NCBI GenBank assembly: GCA_003956705.1
Contig: QZCP01000367.1
Coordinates: 1-40,806, forward strand
Reading direction: 5' to 3'
DNA length: 40,806 nt
Origin: Brevipalpus yothersi
Lineage: Eukaryota; Arthropoda; Arachnida; Trombidiformes; Tenuipalpidae
A program made the position numbers and the translations under genes. How positions within the stretch are numbered: the stretch's first letter is position 1; each line of letters opens with the position of its first letter. The notes beneath the pieces were generated by a model. It did no database searches. It saw only the letters and a list, made by a program, of their open reading frames with translations, and was not told the DNA's origin. Below, piece after piece: positions 14,620 to 26,004 of the stretch.

Positions 14620-16174
14620 ATGTTGCCCAAAATGAGATCTCCTGTGATCGGAATTCGTGGTCTCACCACTTTGTGTGCTCGATTGACCAGAATATCCACA
14701 GCTCAGAGGCGAAATGCTTCCACGTATGATGATTCGGTAGCTCATCTCGATAAATTGAATGGTTTGACCAAAGAGCAATCAGAGTTGAGATGGACGATGA
14801 GAAAATTCATTGAAAAAGAATTGCCTCTCGATCTGGTAGCTGAGATCGATAGAACAAGTGTATACCCAGATTTCAAAAATTTTTTCAAGAGACTAGGATC
14901 AATGGGTTTCTTGGGTCCAACTGCTCCTACAAAATATGGAGGCCTTCAATTAAGTTATCTCGATCATTGCATTTTGATGGAAGAAATGAGTCGCATATGT
15001 CCTGCTTTGGCACTATCGTATGGAGCTCATTCAAATTTGGTCATTAATCAAGTTACTCTCAATGCAAATGAGCAGCAAAAGGAAAAATATCTCGCAAAGC
15101 TCATCGATGGCTCCATGATTGGATCGTTGGCTATGTCAGAGACAAGCTCAGGTAGTGATGTTACATCTATGCGGCTTAGAGCAGAAAAGAAAGGTGAGAA
15201 TTTTGAGAATATTATTAATTCGATTCTGATGTATGATTACTGAATTTTCCATTAATTCACGTTCCTTTCATCACTATTTCTCTCTGATAATCTTGACAGG
15301 TGACTATTACATACTCAATGGATCCAAATTTTGGATCACAAATGGACCAGAAGCTGATGTTGTTTTCGTTTATGCAAAGACCGATGAGAAAGCAATAACC
15401 GCATTTTTGGTTGAAAAAGGAACTCCTGGTAAGATGAGGAAGAATAGAGAGTGATTATAAGCTAGAAAATTAAGGTGAACATTTTTTCTGTGATGATCTT
15501 TGTAGGTTTTTCAGTTGGTAAAAAAATCGATAAACTTGGCATGAGAGGATCTCCTACTGGAGAGCTAATATTCGAAGATTGTAAGGTTCATGAATCTAGT
15601 ATCGTCGGTGGACTTGGAAATGGAGTTTATGTCCTCATGTCAGGTAAGAGATAAACAATGATTCTCAATCGATTAAGAAAAGAATCTATTCATTTGAGCA
15701 GGCTTGGATTTTGAGAGACTTGTTCTTGCCTCCGGACCAGTTGGTATTATGCAAATGTGCTGTGATTTGACGTTCGAATATGCTAATGAGCGAAAACAGT
15801 TTGGCAAACCTATTGGCACCTTTCAATTGGTCCAAGGAAAGATGGCTGATATGTACACCAGCTTGAACACTTCTCGAAGCTATGTTTACAGTGTTGCTCG
15901 AGCTTTGGCCAGTCATCATGAGAATAGTTCGAAAGATAGAAGAGGAACATCACCATTTACCAAAGATTGTGCAGCAGTTATTCTCTATACAGCAGAAAGA
16001 GCAACCCAAGTGGCTCTTGATGCTATTCAGATTTTCGGTGGCAATGGATATACCAATGATTATCATGTTGGTAGATTGATGCGAGATGCAAAACTCTATG
16101 AAATTGGTGCTGGTACTAGTGAAATTAGGCGATGGTTGATTGGGAGAGAGATAAATAAAGAATACTCTAAATAG
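14620..16174 (+). CDS. IVD: Isovaleryl-CoA dehydrogenase, mitochondrial
   Basis: Four exons, 14620-15193, 15300-15428, 15506-15643 and 15702-16174, encode 437 aa, close to other animal IVDs. All introns are phase 1 and each splits a glycine codon. The enzyme oxidises isovaleryl-CoA to 3-methylcrotonyl-CoA in leucine breakdown, passing electrons to ETF through FAD. The first about 34 residues are basic and free of acidic residues, a mitochondrial presequence; ATG 14632 is an alternative start. Seen: the SETSSGSDV flavin loop, FWITNGPEADVVFVYAKTD, and SGLDFERLVLASGP containing the IVD-type catalytic Glu (about residue 285). IFGGNGYTNDYHVGRLMRDA and YEIGAGTSEIRR carry Gly where MCAD-type enzymes have their Glu, which separates IVD from SCAD/MCAD. 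About 10 extra residues (HHENSSKDRRGTS, near 352-364) sit before TKDCA. Confidence 0.95.
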
Positions 16175-16843
16175 TGAAAAATAGGGTCTAGGCTTTTTAA
16201 ATGTATTCATTCAAGTCAACATACATATATACATATATACTGTTGTATTGTTTATTGCTTATTTTGTTTAATTATGAATTTTTCCAATTTTTTCAATGAA
16301 CAAACTCTAGACCAAATTACAGCGTAAGCCTAAGAACATCCGATGCACCTCATGAAATTTTGAACTATTTCTTTTTCCTTCATTTTATATTCGTTCTTGG
16401 CTACTTTAGGAAAATCAATGGAAAGGTATTGGGGATAACCACTTGAGAATCTGTTTTTCCTCTCGAATGATTCATGAAATTGATTGGAATTCTTCTCACA
16501 GTCTGAGCATTCAAATTGAATCATGAAGAAAAGTTATCTTCAATCTTTGACACCATTTCAACATGAGTCCAGACACCTTTGTTAAATTTCATCACCTTGC
16601 TGACAATTTGAAAAGGTTAGGCTTCAACGATTTACTTATCCTGAGGAGTAACTATCAGATGATATTGATTTGGATAAGTAATAAAATAAACTTCTTCCTC
16701 TTTCATTCTAGTCTCTGGTTATTTGATCATTAAAAATTAATATGATCACTATTACTTGGAGTTATTGGAAACACATCTCTACAAAAATTGTGAAAAGCTC
16801 AAAACCCAAAACTACGAATTGAAGGTAATTCATATTGATGTAA
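16175..16843. other. Convergent intergenic spacer, IVD and ABCH
   Basis: Joins the 3' ends of two convergent genes. An AATAAA occurs just before the IVD stop and more AT-rich sequence follows. Most of the spacer has a diverged copy in unit A (10560-10735 and 11926-12560). Confidence 0.65.
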
Positions 16844-18940
16844 TTAATGAAGTATTTGTCTATTCAAAACCATGAAAGTGATTGAAATAAAAAGGATTAG
16901 ATAGGCATTAGAGACCACGAGACCTTTGATAACTGTTGGGCTCAAGACTGTGGAGCCTCGAATTAGAGCATCTCGAATGCCTATCAACGGAATTGTTTGC
17001 GGTAAAAAATGACTGAAAGTTCTCACATAATACGGCTGAGTTTCCAAAGTAATCAAGCAGCCACTCAATCCAGCAGTGAAAAAGTATGATGCAAATCCAC
17101 TTAGAACAATCGATATTTCACTGCGAAGAATCACAGCAATCAGCTGGCCAAAGACAATGCCGATAAGGACCTGTAAAGTGAGTAATAAAGCAGCCCAAAA
17201 AGCTGACCATCTTAACGGCAATTCAAGCAGATAAATAGCACTGAACATTGAGGCAACCAGTGAGAATGTTAAGAAAAAACCGTTAACTATCAATTGGGCA
17301 ATGAACAGATGGGTACCACGAACACCAGTTGAAAGGCATCTTTTCATTGTTTGATCTCGAATTTCATTGAGTAACGAAAATCCGGCAACTGCTATGGCCG
17401 CAGGTAGGCCATTCGAAATGATGTAACCTATTTCCGTAAAATAACTTTTGTCATATGCCTCATCTTTTGCCTGTCCAATTATGGATTCTCCATATTCAAA
17501 GGGGAATAGTGGTGTACTGGTCAGGCCTAGGTGGACTTTTGATGATTGCCAAAATTTGAGATAGGCATCAAGCAGATATGATTGGGATGCTCGAAATGGA
17601 AATGTTTTACTTGCGTCACCGTAAAATTTGATAATTGTTTCCTTTGCTGCTGTTTCCTGGACACCAGTCCAATGGCTGGCGACCCTTAGGATGAAATATT
17701 CTGTGAACTGACCACCAATATGGACAACACCATTGATTTTGTATCGCTTCACATCTTCCAGAGCTGTGTCCAAATCACGGTAGCCGATCACTTTGAACAC
17801 CTCATGATTTATATACTCAACGAAATGATTAGGATGCAAGCATTCAATACACTTGGGCGTGATGTTAAGTTGATTGAGTAACCTTTCATCATATGATATG
17901 GTTTGATTTTCAATTACCAGGCCTGTTGGTGAGCCCATAATTCGAGGACTCACACATAGATGTACCATAATCGAGATCAAAGTTGGAAAAATTAAAACTG
18001 TTTGAACTGATGTGAAATCGAAAACGAAAGCGTGAACATATCTCAGGACAAGAACTAAAATAATTTTCAAATGTGAAAGATGAATATTTTTCGATGCTCG
18101 AAGTATTTCATGTTGCTTTCTTGAAGATTCAGAATCGAAAACAGAATTCTGGTTCCGTATCACATTGTTTGGAGAACACAATAGTAGAAAAGCTTCATCC
18201 AAATTGGAAGTTCCAGCGATTGATAATATTTTCTCGGGTTTCGTTTGAACGATAAACTTTCCTTCTCTCATGAAGTTGATAGTATCTGCTTGACGACACT
18301 CGTCAATGTAATGAGTTGTGATCACAATACTGGTTCGATTGTGGACACTAATCTGCCTGAGAACTGTCCAAATTTTACACCTTAGAACAGGATCACATCC
18401 AACTGTGGGCTCATCAAGTATCAACAATTGTGGTGAATGTAGCAATGCGATGGCCAATGATAATCGACGTTTCATTCCTCCACTTAATTGGAATATGAAC
18501 TTTCCTGAATGTGATGATAAATCAATTTGTTGCAAAATTTGATCGATCCTCTGTCTTATATCACTGAGAGACATGTTATTCAGGAGACCAAAAAAGTAGA
18601 GACTATCTCGAACTCGTAGATCACTTGGTAGAGCATCTTCTTGAGGCATATAGCCAACATTGGGTCCTGGTATTCCGATCGAAGGATGTCCAGATTTTTG
18701 ACCAAACAATTTAACACTTCCATTTTTGATGGGCAATAATGAGATGGCCAGCTTGATTAGGGTCGTTTTGCCACATCCACTGGGTCCAACAATGGCACAT
18801 ATTTCGGATGCATAAGTTTTAAGGTCAATATTGTCAAGAATCAGAGTTGGCGTTTGAGCCACACTATTGTAGCGGAAGGAAACGTTTTCGATTTCAAGAA
18901 CTAATTTTCTTGACTTTTCTTGTGAATCGATTAAAATCAT
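16844..18940 (-). CDS. ABCH-type ABC half transporter
   Basis: An intronless 698-codon frame encoding a half transporter with the nucleotide-binding domain first and an ABC2-type membrane domain second. Seen: Walker A GPSGCGKTT (about residues 52-60), Q-loop YMPQ (about 97-100), signature LSGGMKRRLS (about 152-161), Walker B LLILDEPTVGCDP (about 172-184) and H-loop TTHYIDE (about 208-214). The last about 200 residues carry several hydrophobic spans (near PAAIAVAGFSLLNEIRDQTM, VNGFFLTFSLVASMFSAIY, LLLTLQVLIGIVFG and SGFASYFFTAGLSGCL). Domain order and the short MREGK segment after the H-loop fit the arthropod ABCH group, whose known members include cuticle-lipid exporters; the substrate here is unknown. 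It is convergent with IVD. Lack of introns sets it apart from the multi-exon genes around it. A truncated second copy lies at 12.7-13.0 kb. Confidence 0.92.
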   Translation of the reverse strand: MILIDSQEKSRKLVLEIENVSFRYNSVAQTPTLILDNIDLKTYASEICAIVGPSGCGKTTLIKLAISLLPIKNGSVKLFGQKSGHPSIGIPGPNVGYMPQEDALPSDLRVRDSLYFFGLLNNMSLSDIRQRIDQILQQIDLSSHSGKFIFQLSGGMKRRLSLAIALLHSPQLLILDEPTVGCDPVLRCKIWTVLRQISVHNRTSIVITTHYIDECRQADTINFMREGKFIVQTKPEKILSIAGTSNLDEAFLLLCSPNNVIRNQNSVFDSESSRKQHEILRASKNIHLSHLKIILVLVLRYVHAFVFDFTSVQTVLIFPTLISIMVHLCVSPRIMGSPTGLVIENQTISYDERLLNQLNITPKCIECLHPNHFVEYINHEVFKVIGYRDLDTALEDVKRYKINGVVHIGGQFTEYFILRVASHWTGVQETAAKETIIKFYGDASKTFPFRASQSYLLDAYLKFWQSSKVHLGLTSTPLFPFEYGESIIGQAKDEAYDKSYFTEIGYIISNGLPAAIAVAGFSLLNEIRDQTMKRCLSTGVRGTHLFIAQLIVNGFFLTFSLVASMFSAIYLLELPLRWSAFWAALLLTLQVLIGIVFGQLIAVILRSEISIVLSGFASYFFTAGLSGCLITLETQPYYVRTFSHFLPQTIPLIGIRDALIRGSTVLSPTVIKGLVVSNAYLILFISITFMVLNRQILH

Positions 18941-20522
18941 CTTGTCATGTGAAGAATAGCATCAACTCGATCACGATAAATGCTACCTACGCAACTTTCA
19001 TATACATGTATGTATTTTTATGTGTTACTGTTGAGTATGTTATTTATACAAAGCTTTTGATATAATCTATTGATTCTAATTGATAAAATCATCTCTTCCT
19101 CTCCCTCATTTCCTAACTTGCCTAGCTCTAGGCGTTCCTGATTAATTATGATTAATCATGATTCGATCTTGTTTCTTTTCCTTACAGTGACCTCCTTTAG
19201 CGCGTTACTGAGAAAATACTTAGAATTTGATCCTCAAATGAGAATTTATAGAAGTGAAAAATGAGAAAAAGAGAAGACTGATGAGTCTCTGTAGCCTTAA
19301 TTGGGTTTTTGAACAATTTATCAAAGGAATATGATCAAAAATCTCCCATAAGGAAAATTGTCAATGTTAAAAGCTTGTGTAGCTATTTTTCATTTTTCAC
19401 CTAATTTGTATATTATCAATGTTCTAACAAAAATTGTTAAATTTCATCTGTGACCTAAAATATTCGGAGCTTTTGTTCTAATGGCATACCTTTTGCTTGC
19501 TCAAATTCTTACAAATATCTGGGAACCAAGGCCCAGAATAGTTGAGTTTGAGGTAATTAATCTGTCCATATTTTGTCATCATCCAAATTGTATGTGATTT
19601 ACCTGAATCGAGGGAGGAAAATTTGCTTCAGATTCTAGGAAAAATGTTCTCTTCCATGCCTTAATCTCAATCAGAGATTTCTAACCGATCCAGAGTTTTC
19701 CCAATTTATGGGACGACTGCAATTTGTTAATAGTAGGTTCAGGTCTGTTCCGTACCACAAGCTGAGATAGTAAACATTTTCAAGGTACATTAAATCAGTT
19801 TTCCAACAATCTTCATCTACAATATATGATAGAAAGTGGGGGAAGCTTTCAAAAATCTAGTCAATGTATCTATTTTGTAGATAATTCAAGTTAGAGGATG
19901 TTACCTGGAAAACAAAATCGAGTTGCCTCGCTTGCGAGCTAGTTTGTGCCTATCAACATCTATATGAGAAAAAATTTTTCAAAAAAATTCTTTTATCAGA
20001 AACATTTTCCGTCAGCTTGACATTGAATTGATCTGGTGAAATTGGATTCTTTGATAACGGTACTTTCCACAGAAGTAGATTTAGCCATTAATTTGAGAGC
20101 TTACACATGTTACATGAGTGTCTGGAGATAAAATGTAATCAAGATGACAAAATGTTTTAATTAAGAGAAAACAAAAATTTCTGCTTCCAGTGCAGATAGG
20201 TAAGGGAAAATCGGTATCATTTAGATAAGAGGGTGTAAAAATTATGATTTTTTTCAGCCACCAGAATAATTTTATCAGATACATTCAAAATTTTCAACTC
20301 TCATGCTACGATAAAGAGACAACTTCCCGGAATACTGATGAATCGAGGCTGGTTTGAATGGAACAGAATTGGCGCTTCAAAAAAAAGCAAAGTTTACATT
20401 GTAAACATGATGAATACACGTGCTTTGATGATATAATTTTGAATTTTATCACAAATTAATTATTATCTCTCTTTTTTTCTAATGTATCAATGTGTTTGTG
20501 AATTACTTGTCTTCCATTTCAC
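18941..20522. other. Divergent intergenic region, ABCH and PISD
   Basis: About 1.6 kb of AT-rich sequence between divergently transcribed genes, presumably with both promoters. No family, RNA gene or long repeat is recognisable. The longest frames are under 75 codons and look random. Confidence 0.6.
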
Positions 20523-22006
20523 ATGTTGAAGAAAATTTTAGTCAAGACTCGATTATCAAGATGGATGAAATATTCCTTGTTAATCGGGTCTGGTGGTACC
20601 ATTGCTGGTGGCTTTATTGTGTCGGAAACTCGATTCAGAACTGATGTTTCATTTGATGAATCTAATTTAGGTGATGATAATTTGAAAAATAATAAAGCTC
20701 CTACCTATATTGAGGTGAGATATTCGATTTCTAGTTGAAGATCATCTGAAAGTCACTTGCTCAACAGACTGAAGTGTTGATCAATATGTTTACCCTTTGT
20801 TTTTAGATTTTGATTTTTTGTTCATCTTAATATTTGCAATGGTTTTTGATTTTTTGTTTTTCTTGTCATTCCAGGCTTCATTGGTCAAACTGTTACCTTT
20901 GAAAATAATCTCACGTATATGGGGACATGTGAATTCCTATGAATTACCGGAAAAATTTCGTGAACCAGTTTTCAAAGCATTTTGTAACAATTACAATTGT
21001 GTCCTCAGTGAAGCTGAGATAGATGATTTGAAACAATTTCGGAATTTGAAAGAATTCTTCACCAGAACACTGAAAAGTGAACTCAGACCGATATCTGATA
21101 AGATTATTGTATGTTAATTAGGAACAAATTATGCATTCAATTCTAAATGATATATTTTTTTTCTCCTCAAGGCATCACCATGCGATGGTACAGTGATAAA
21201 TTATGGCCCAATTGTTGACAACAGGGTTGATCAAGTGAAAGGGGCTACATATTCTCTGTCGTCTTTTTTTGGTCCAATCACATGGAGTGGTGAGAAAAAT
21301 GACAGTGGAAAAACTTCCAAAGACTCAAAAAATAATGAAAAAAGCTATCCTGAACAACTTCTCCATTCACCAGAGAATCAACTTTATCAAACTGTCGTTT
21401 ATCTTGCTCCAGGCGATTATCATAGATTCCACTCTCCAGTTGACTGGCATGTTAAGTTTCGAAGGCATTTCTCAGGTTGGTGAATAAGAGAGAAATTTTT
21501 ACTGATTCTCTTCAAATGTGGTGAATAATTAATTTAATTAATTAATTTCATTTATTATCTTAAATAGGGAAGCTCTTCTTCGTTAAACCATGTTTTGCAA
21601 ATTGGTTGAACGATCTGTTTTCCCTGAATGAGAGAGCTTTGTACATTGGAGAATGGACACATGGATTTTTTTCTATGTGCGCAATCGGTGCAGCTAATGT
21701 AGGATCAATTGAGATCTATTTTGATAATGTAAGCTGATCATGATTCGCAAAAAGCCCGCTGATTCATTTGATTCCTATTTCTTCCTTCAGATATTGAAAA
21801 CGAACAAACTATTCCACCGAAAATACATCTTTCGAGACAGAAATTTTGATCAAGATATAGTGCCTTCAAAAGGCGAACCTTTTGGTCAATTCAATCTCGG
21901 TTCAACTATTGTTGTAATTTTTGAAGCACCTAAAGATTTCAAATTTGATCTGAAATTGGGCCAGCGAATCAAATATGGTCAACCAATTGGTTTCACTAAC
22001 AAGTGA
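20523..22006 (+). CDS. PISD: Phosphatidylserine decarboxylase proenzyme, mitochondrial
   Basis: Five exons, 20523-20714, 20875-21108, 21172-21475, 21568-21728 and 21791-22006, encode 368 aa. The enzyme makes phosphatidylethanolamine from phosphatidylserine at the mitochondrial inner membrane and cleaves itself to form a pyruvoyl group. Seen: a basic N-terminus with a hydrophobic segment (YSLLIGSGGTIAGGFIV, about 17-33); FFTRTLKSELRPI; SPCDGTVINYG; LAPGDYHRFHSPVDW; HGFFSMCAIGAANVGSI; and FNLGSTIVVIFEAPKDF, whose LGST Ser (about residue 335) is the self-cleavage and pyruvoyl site. The donor of intron 3 is unusual (TCAG|GTTGGT) but is the only one keeping the frame, joining FSG to KLFFVKP. It is followed by ChT on the same strand; a decayed copy of its 3' end lies at 26.0-26.5 kb. 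Confidence 0.95.
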
Positions 22007-22920
22007 CCTCATCATTCTTGTTTGCTCATCATCACTAGGCTGTCTTCCTTCACTCACCATCGCTCATAATCATGGTGAAATTTTTACTCTCAAATGTAAC
22101 ACTCTATGGCTTTTGTTAATTGAATAAGAACTCTCTAATCTACACAATGAACTGCGTTTTTCGAACTTATCAATAGTATTAATATGACTGGATTCTCGAT
22201 TCTGCTCTCTTCTACTCGTCATGTCAAAGGTCAAATCTGAGGTATTTATGGAACCAAAATTTGAGCTATCAAGTTAAAATCAATTCAATATGTGGTGATT
22301 GAAGAAGAGCCGATTTGATAAATCTTGATCATTCGAGTATCACACCTTCTCGCCGGTTCCATGTGATGATCATGAACTGTCAGATTGAACATCATAGGCG
22401 TGTGAGCAGTCGAAAATCATGTCGAGTCTTCGCGGAAAATCTGGTTAACTATTCATCCTGAGCATATATTTTTCATGCATGATCACGTCTACAAGCTCGA
22501 CTATGTGATATCAGGAGGCTTTCACAGGACTTTTCATAAAGCCTCATGAATATACATGCTAAGGAATATCAGTGAGTAACCTTTTCTGATGATTGATACT
22601 AATTTCATTCTCTATCATGTCGAGATTCTTCAAATGTTAAAGTGAATAGACTATTTTGCTTATTTTCAGAGATCATCCGAACATTCAGCGATCGTAAAGC
22701 ATGGAAATATCAATATGACTTGAAAAATACAACATCTAAAATCTTCCTTCGGTTTCCAAAGTCCATATTCCGTGTCCATATACCTCGAATATTCAAAATA
22801 TTTCCAGTTGATCTCTTTCTTCACTACTCAGATGCCAAATGTTTACTTTTATACTTTGAAAAAATATAAAATTATATTGACCACAAAGGTCCAATTAACC
22901 AAGGTTGTGCAAAACAAAAA
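22007..22920. other. Intergenic, PISD to ChT
   Basis: PISD 3' flank followed by the ChT promoter and leader. Bases 22130-22255 have a diverged copy at 26370-26470. The open frame ending at 22869 has no recognisable similarity and probably lies in untranslated leader. Confidence 0.6.
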
Positions 22921-25159
22921 ATGTCGGTCAACATTGCTGGTGTTATATCGGTTGTGATTTTTTATATTCTCATACTTTTGGTCGGTATTTGGGCTGGACG
23001 TAAGCGAAAAACGGATACGGATGGAACGGAAACCGAGGAAGTCATGTTGGCGGGAAGAAATATTGGAATATTTGTTGGAATATTCACGATGACTGGTGAG
23101 TATTTTTTTTCTTACTCAAACTGGGTAGGAACGAAATTCTCTGGTTCAGACAACTGTTGATTTATCCAACTAATCAACTTTATATTTCAATCATTCAGCA
23201 ACATGGGTTGGTGGTGGTTACATCAATGGTACTGCTGAACAATTGTATGCCAGAGGAATTGTATGGTGTCAAGCACCGATTGGTTATGCACTCAGTTTAG
23301 TGATTGGTGGCTTCTTTTTTGCTACCAAAATGAGAGAACAAGGCTATGTGACAATGTTGGATCCATTTCAAGAGATTTTAGGTAGTCGAATGGGTGGCTT
23401 ACTGTTTTTACCCGCTCTGTGTGGTGAATTATTTTGGTCAGCCGCTATTTTGGCTGCTCTTGGTGCCACAATCGGTGTAATTATTGATATGGATAACGAA
23501 TCGTCGATAATATCGTCCGCTATAATTGCTCTCATATATACTCTGTTCGGTGGATTATATTCTGTCGCTTATACTGATGTAATACAATTATTTTGTATTT
23601 TCATCGGTTTATGGTTGTGTATTCCGTACAGTTTAGAACATCCGGCCGTAAAGAGTATGTCCTCAGATATTCATGATTGGGTTGGAACGATACCATCTGA
23701 TGAGATTGGTGCCTACATTGATCAGGGACTTTTGTTAATTCTCGGAGGAATTCCATGGCAAGTCTATTTTCAGCGTGTATTATCATCTCGATCAGCATTT
23801 AAAGCTCAAATGTTATCATATGTTGCCGGTGTTGGCTGTATTGTTATGGCCATTCCACCGATGATCATCGGAGCGGTTGGACGAGCAACAGGTAGAGATA
23901 TAGTTACTCATTGGGTAATCAAATCAATTTAATTTTTCTCTCTCTCCTGCACTCATTCGATGTAGAGTGGAATGAGACAGATTTCAAAGGACCACTTCCA
24001 CTGGATAGCAAGCATCAGTCTTTGATCCTGCCAATGGTTCTCCAATATCTGACACCACCAGTAATCCAATTTATGGGTCTTGGGGCAGTCAGTGCTGCAG
24101 TAATGTCCTCATCTGATTCTTCCCTATTAAGTGCAAGCTCAATGTTTGCCAGGAATGTGTACAAACTGATGATAAGGGCAAATGTGAGTATTCATCTTTT
24201 CATATCGATCGTTAAAGTTGAAGTAGGGCTCGAGTGTCTGTTCAACAAGTGATGATGACCATGTAGAGTAATTTCAATGAAAAATGAATTGTGTGTCTTT
24301 AGAAAATTCTGATTAAGTAATTGTTTGAATTAGATTCATTAATTTCTTTATTTCCAATTTTCTTCCGATGATGATGATAAAAATTTTCTCTTTTCTCTTC
24401 GTATAGGCATCTGAGCATGAAGTTGTGCTGGTGATGAAAGTGTCCATCATCATGGTTGGAATTGTTGCAACTTGGATGGCCCTTACAGTAAGCTCTATCT
24501 ATGGTCTATGGTACCTATCGTCCGATCTTGTCTATGTGATATTGTTTCCCCAATTGGTTTGTGTAGTACATTTTAAGAAGCATTGCAACACCTACGGGTC
24601 ATTGGCTGCATATTTAATAGGATTGCTCTTACGGGCTCTCGGTGGAGAGACAATAATTGGTCTTCCCGTACTGATAGAATATCCATGGTACAGTTCTGAG
24701 AAGGGACAATTGTTCCCATTTCGAACATTCGCAATGTTATCAAGTTTCGGCACACTACTAGGAGTATCAGCATTTTCAAAATGGATCTTCGAATCAGGCC
24801 GATTACCAGCTCAATACGATTGGTTCCGGTGTGTTGTGAATATACCGGAAGATGTTGTGGTGGTCAAAGATCCACAGGAAGGTGAATTGTCTGTTCTCAA
24901 TTTATCTGTTGCCAAAACTTATCAGTTGTCCGAAATGAATGGTCGAGTTAATCCAGCTCTTGATCCAGTGGATGATGAGGTAGCGTCAACAGTTGGTGAA
25001 AAAATTGATATCGAAAGCAAATACAGTTCCTATAATGATGATCGACCTAGAAATATAAAGAGAACGATTTACAAAACTTTATCGAATGAAGAAACTTCAC
25101 ACGATATTGCTGAATCTCATTATCAAAGGAGAGCTTCGAGAGCTACCACAAAACTTTAG
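22921..25159 (+). CDS. High-affinity choline transporter (ChT1, SLC5A7 type)
   Basis: Four exons, 22921-23095, 23199-23891, 23966-24183 and 24407-25159, encode 612 aa, slightly longer than usual family members. It is a sodium-coupled symporter that takes up choline at cholinergic nerve endings and limits acetylcholine synthesis. Seen: first span GVISVVIFYILILLVGIWAG; EVMLAGRNIG; TATWVGGGYINGTAE, the ChT hallmark; FGGLYSVAYTDVIQLFCIF; GGIPWQVYFQRVLSSRSA; AVSAAVMSSSDSSLLSASSM; and LSSDLVYVILFPQL. The C-terminal about 110 residues are cytoplasmic and poorly conserved, with acidic and polar runs. Exon phases are 1, 1, 0. PISD ends 914 bp upstream on the same strand; nothing suggests co-regulation. 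Confidence 0.95.
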
Positions 25160-26000
25160 TCATCAAGTAATCGAATTAGTTGGAATGAAATTAAGGTTCG
25201 ATGAATTCATATCGAATTTATCGGAGAAAAATTGCTCGACAACTAGTAGCATTGATCAAATCAAATTTTTGGTGATTCGCGTAACTCAATCATTTGATTT
25301 TTAATAATAGCTTTGAATTATTAATTATTATTATTCACTCATCGAAACAAAAAGGTTGTGAAAATATGGTTGTGAAACAAAAAATGATAAAAGCCAAAGC
25401 TAAAACAAGACAAACACGTACATGATGAAATGGTGATGATCCATCATTTCAGGTAATCAAAATTTTAACTTGAGTATTTCAATGTTTTTTAGATGTTATT
25501 TTGTGAATAGTTTATTTATTTGAGAAACAAATTTTGAATGAAAAGAAAACACAAATTTGATTCTCAAATAGTAGTTGGACCAAGTATGAAGATGATTATA
25601 CTTATCTTGATTCGCTAATGCACTTCAGCTTTTTGAAAAGAATAATTAATAATTCAATTGTGAAGAAAATAACTCAAAAATGCTGATCCTAGCTATCACA
25701 TATGTTTGTGATTTCGTTATGTTGGAAAAGAAGACTAATTTAAATATCAAAAAAGTATCTCTTTCTCTCCCTATCTCTCTCTCTCTCTCAAAAGATTATG
25801 ATTTTATCTTGAATTGTTGTTAAGTGATAAATCTAATTGATTCTGAACAGGAGAAATGATTTCTCCAATCAAGAAAACAAGGTTGTGAAAATGGTGATAT
25901 ACAAGTTCTCATCAATAATAATAAAAATTGATAATTGACTAAGTTGATTTGAAATTGTGATTTTTTTTCGTGTTCCGCTCTTCTTATTGACTAGATCATT
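25160..26000. other. ChT 3' flank, no gene
   Basis: AT-rich sequence with short repeats of the phrase AAGGTTGTGAAAAT (near 25351 and 25881) and a short CT tract near 25775. No coding exon is recognisable. Confidence 0.6.
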
Positions 26001-26004
26001 TTGG

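Larger units (their letters stand above)
13000..17625. repeat. Tandem segmental duplication, copy B
   Basis: Second copy of the unit. It starts with the broken TTLL15-like tail, continues through a diverged copy of the spacer and of the orphan gene's 5' region (to about 14395), then carries IVD, the spacer 16190-16800 and the 3' part of the intact ABC gene. Compared with copy A it lacks 5995-6506, the orphan gene coding region and 10740-11925. The spacers are clearly diverged yet still align base by base, so the event is neither very recent nor ancient. Confidence 0.85.

Noticed and set aside
22642..22869. 75-codon frame before ChT
   Set aside because: No family similarity. It overlaps the likely ChT leader, and a PyAG at about 22670 suggests a leader intron instead.
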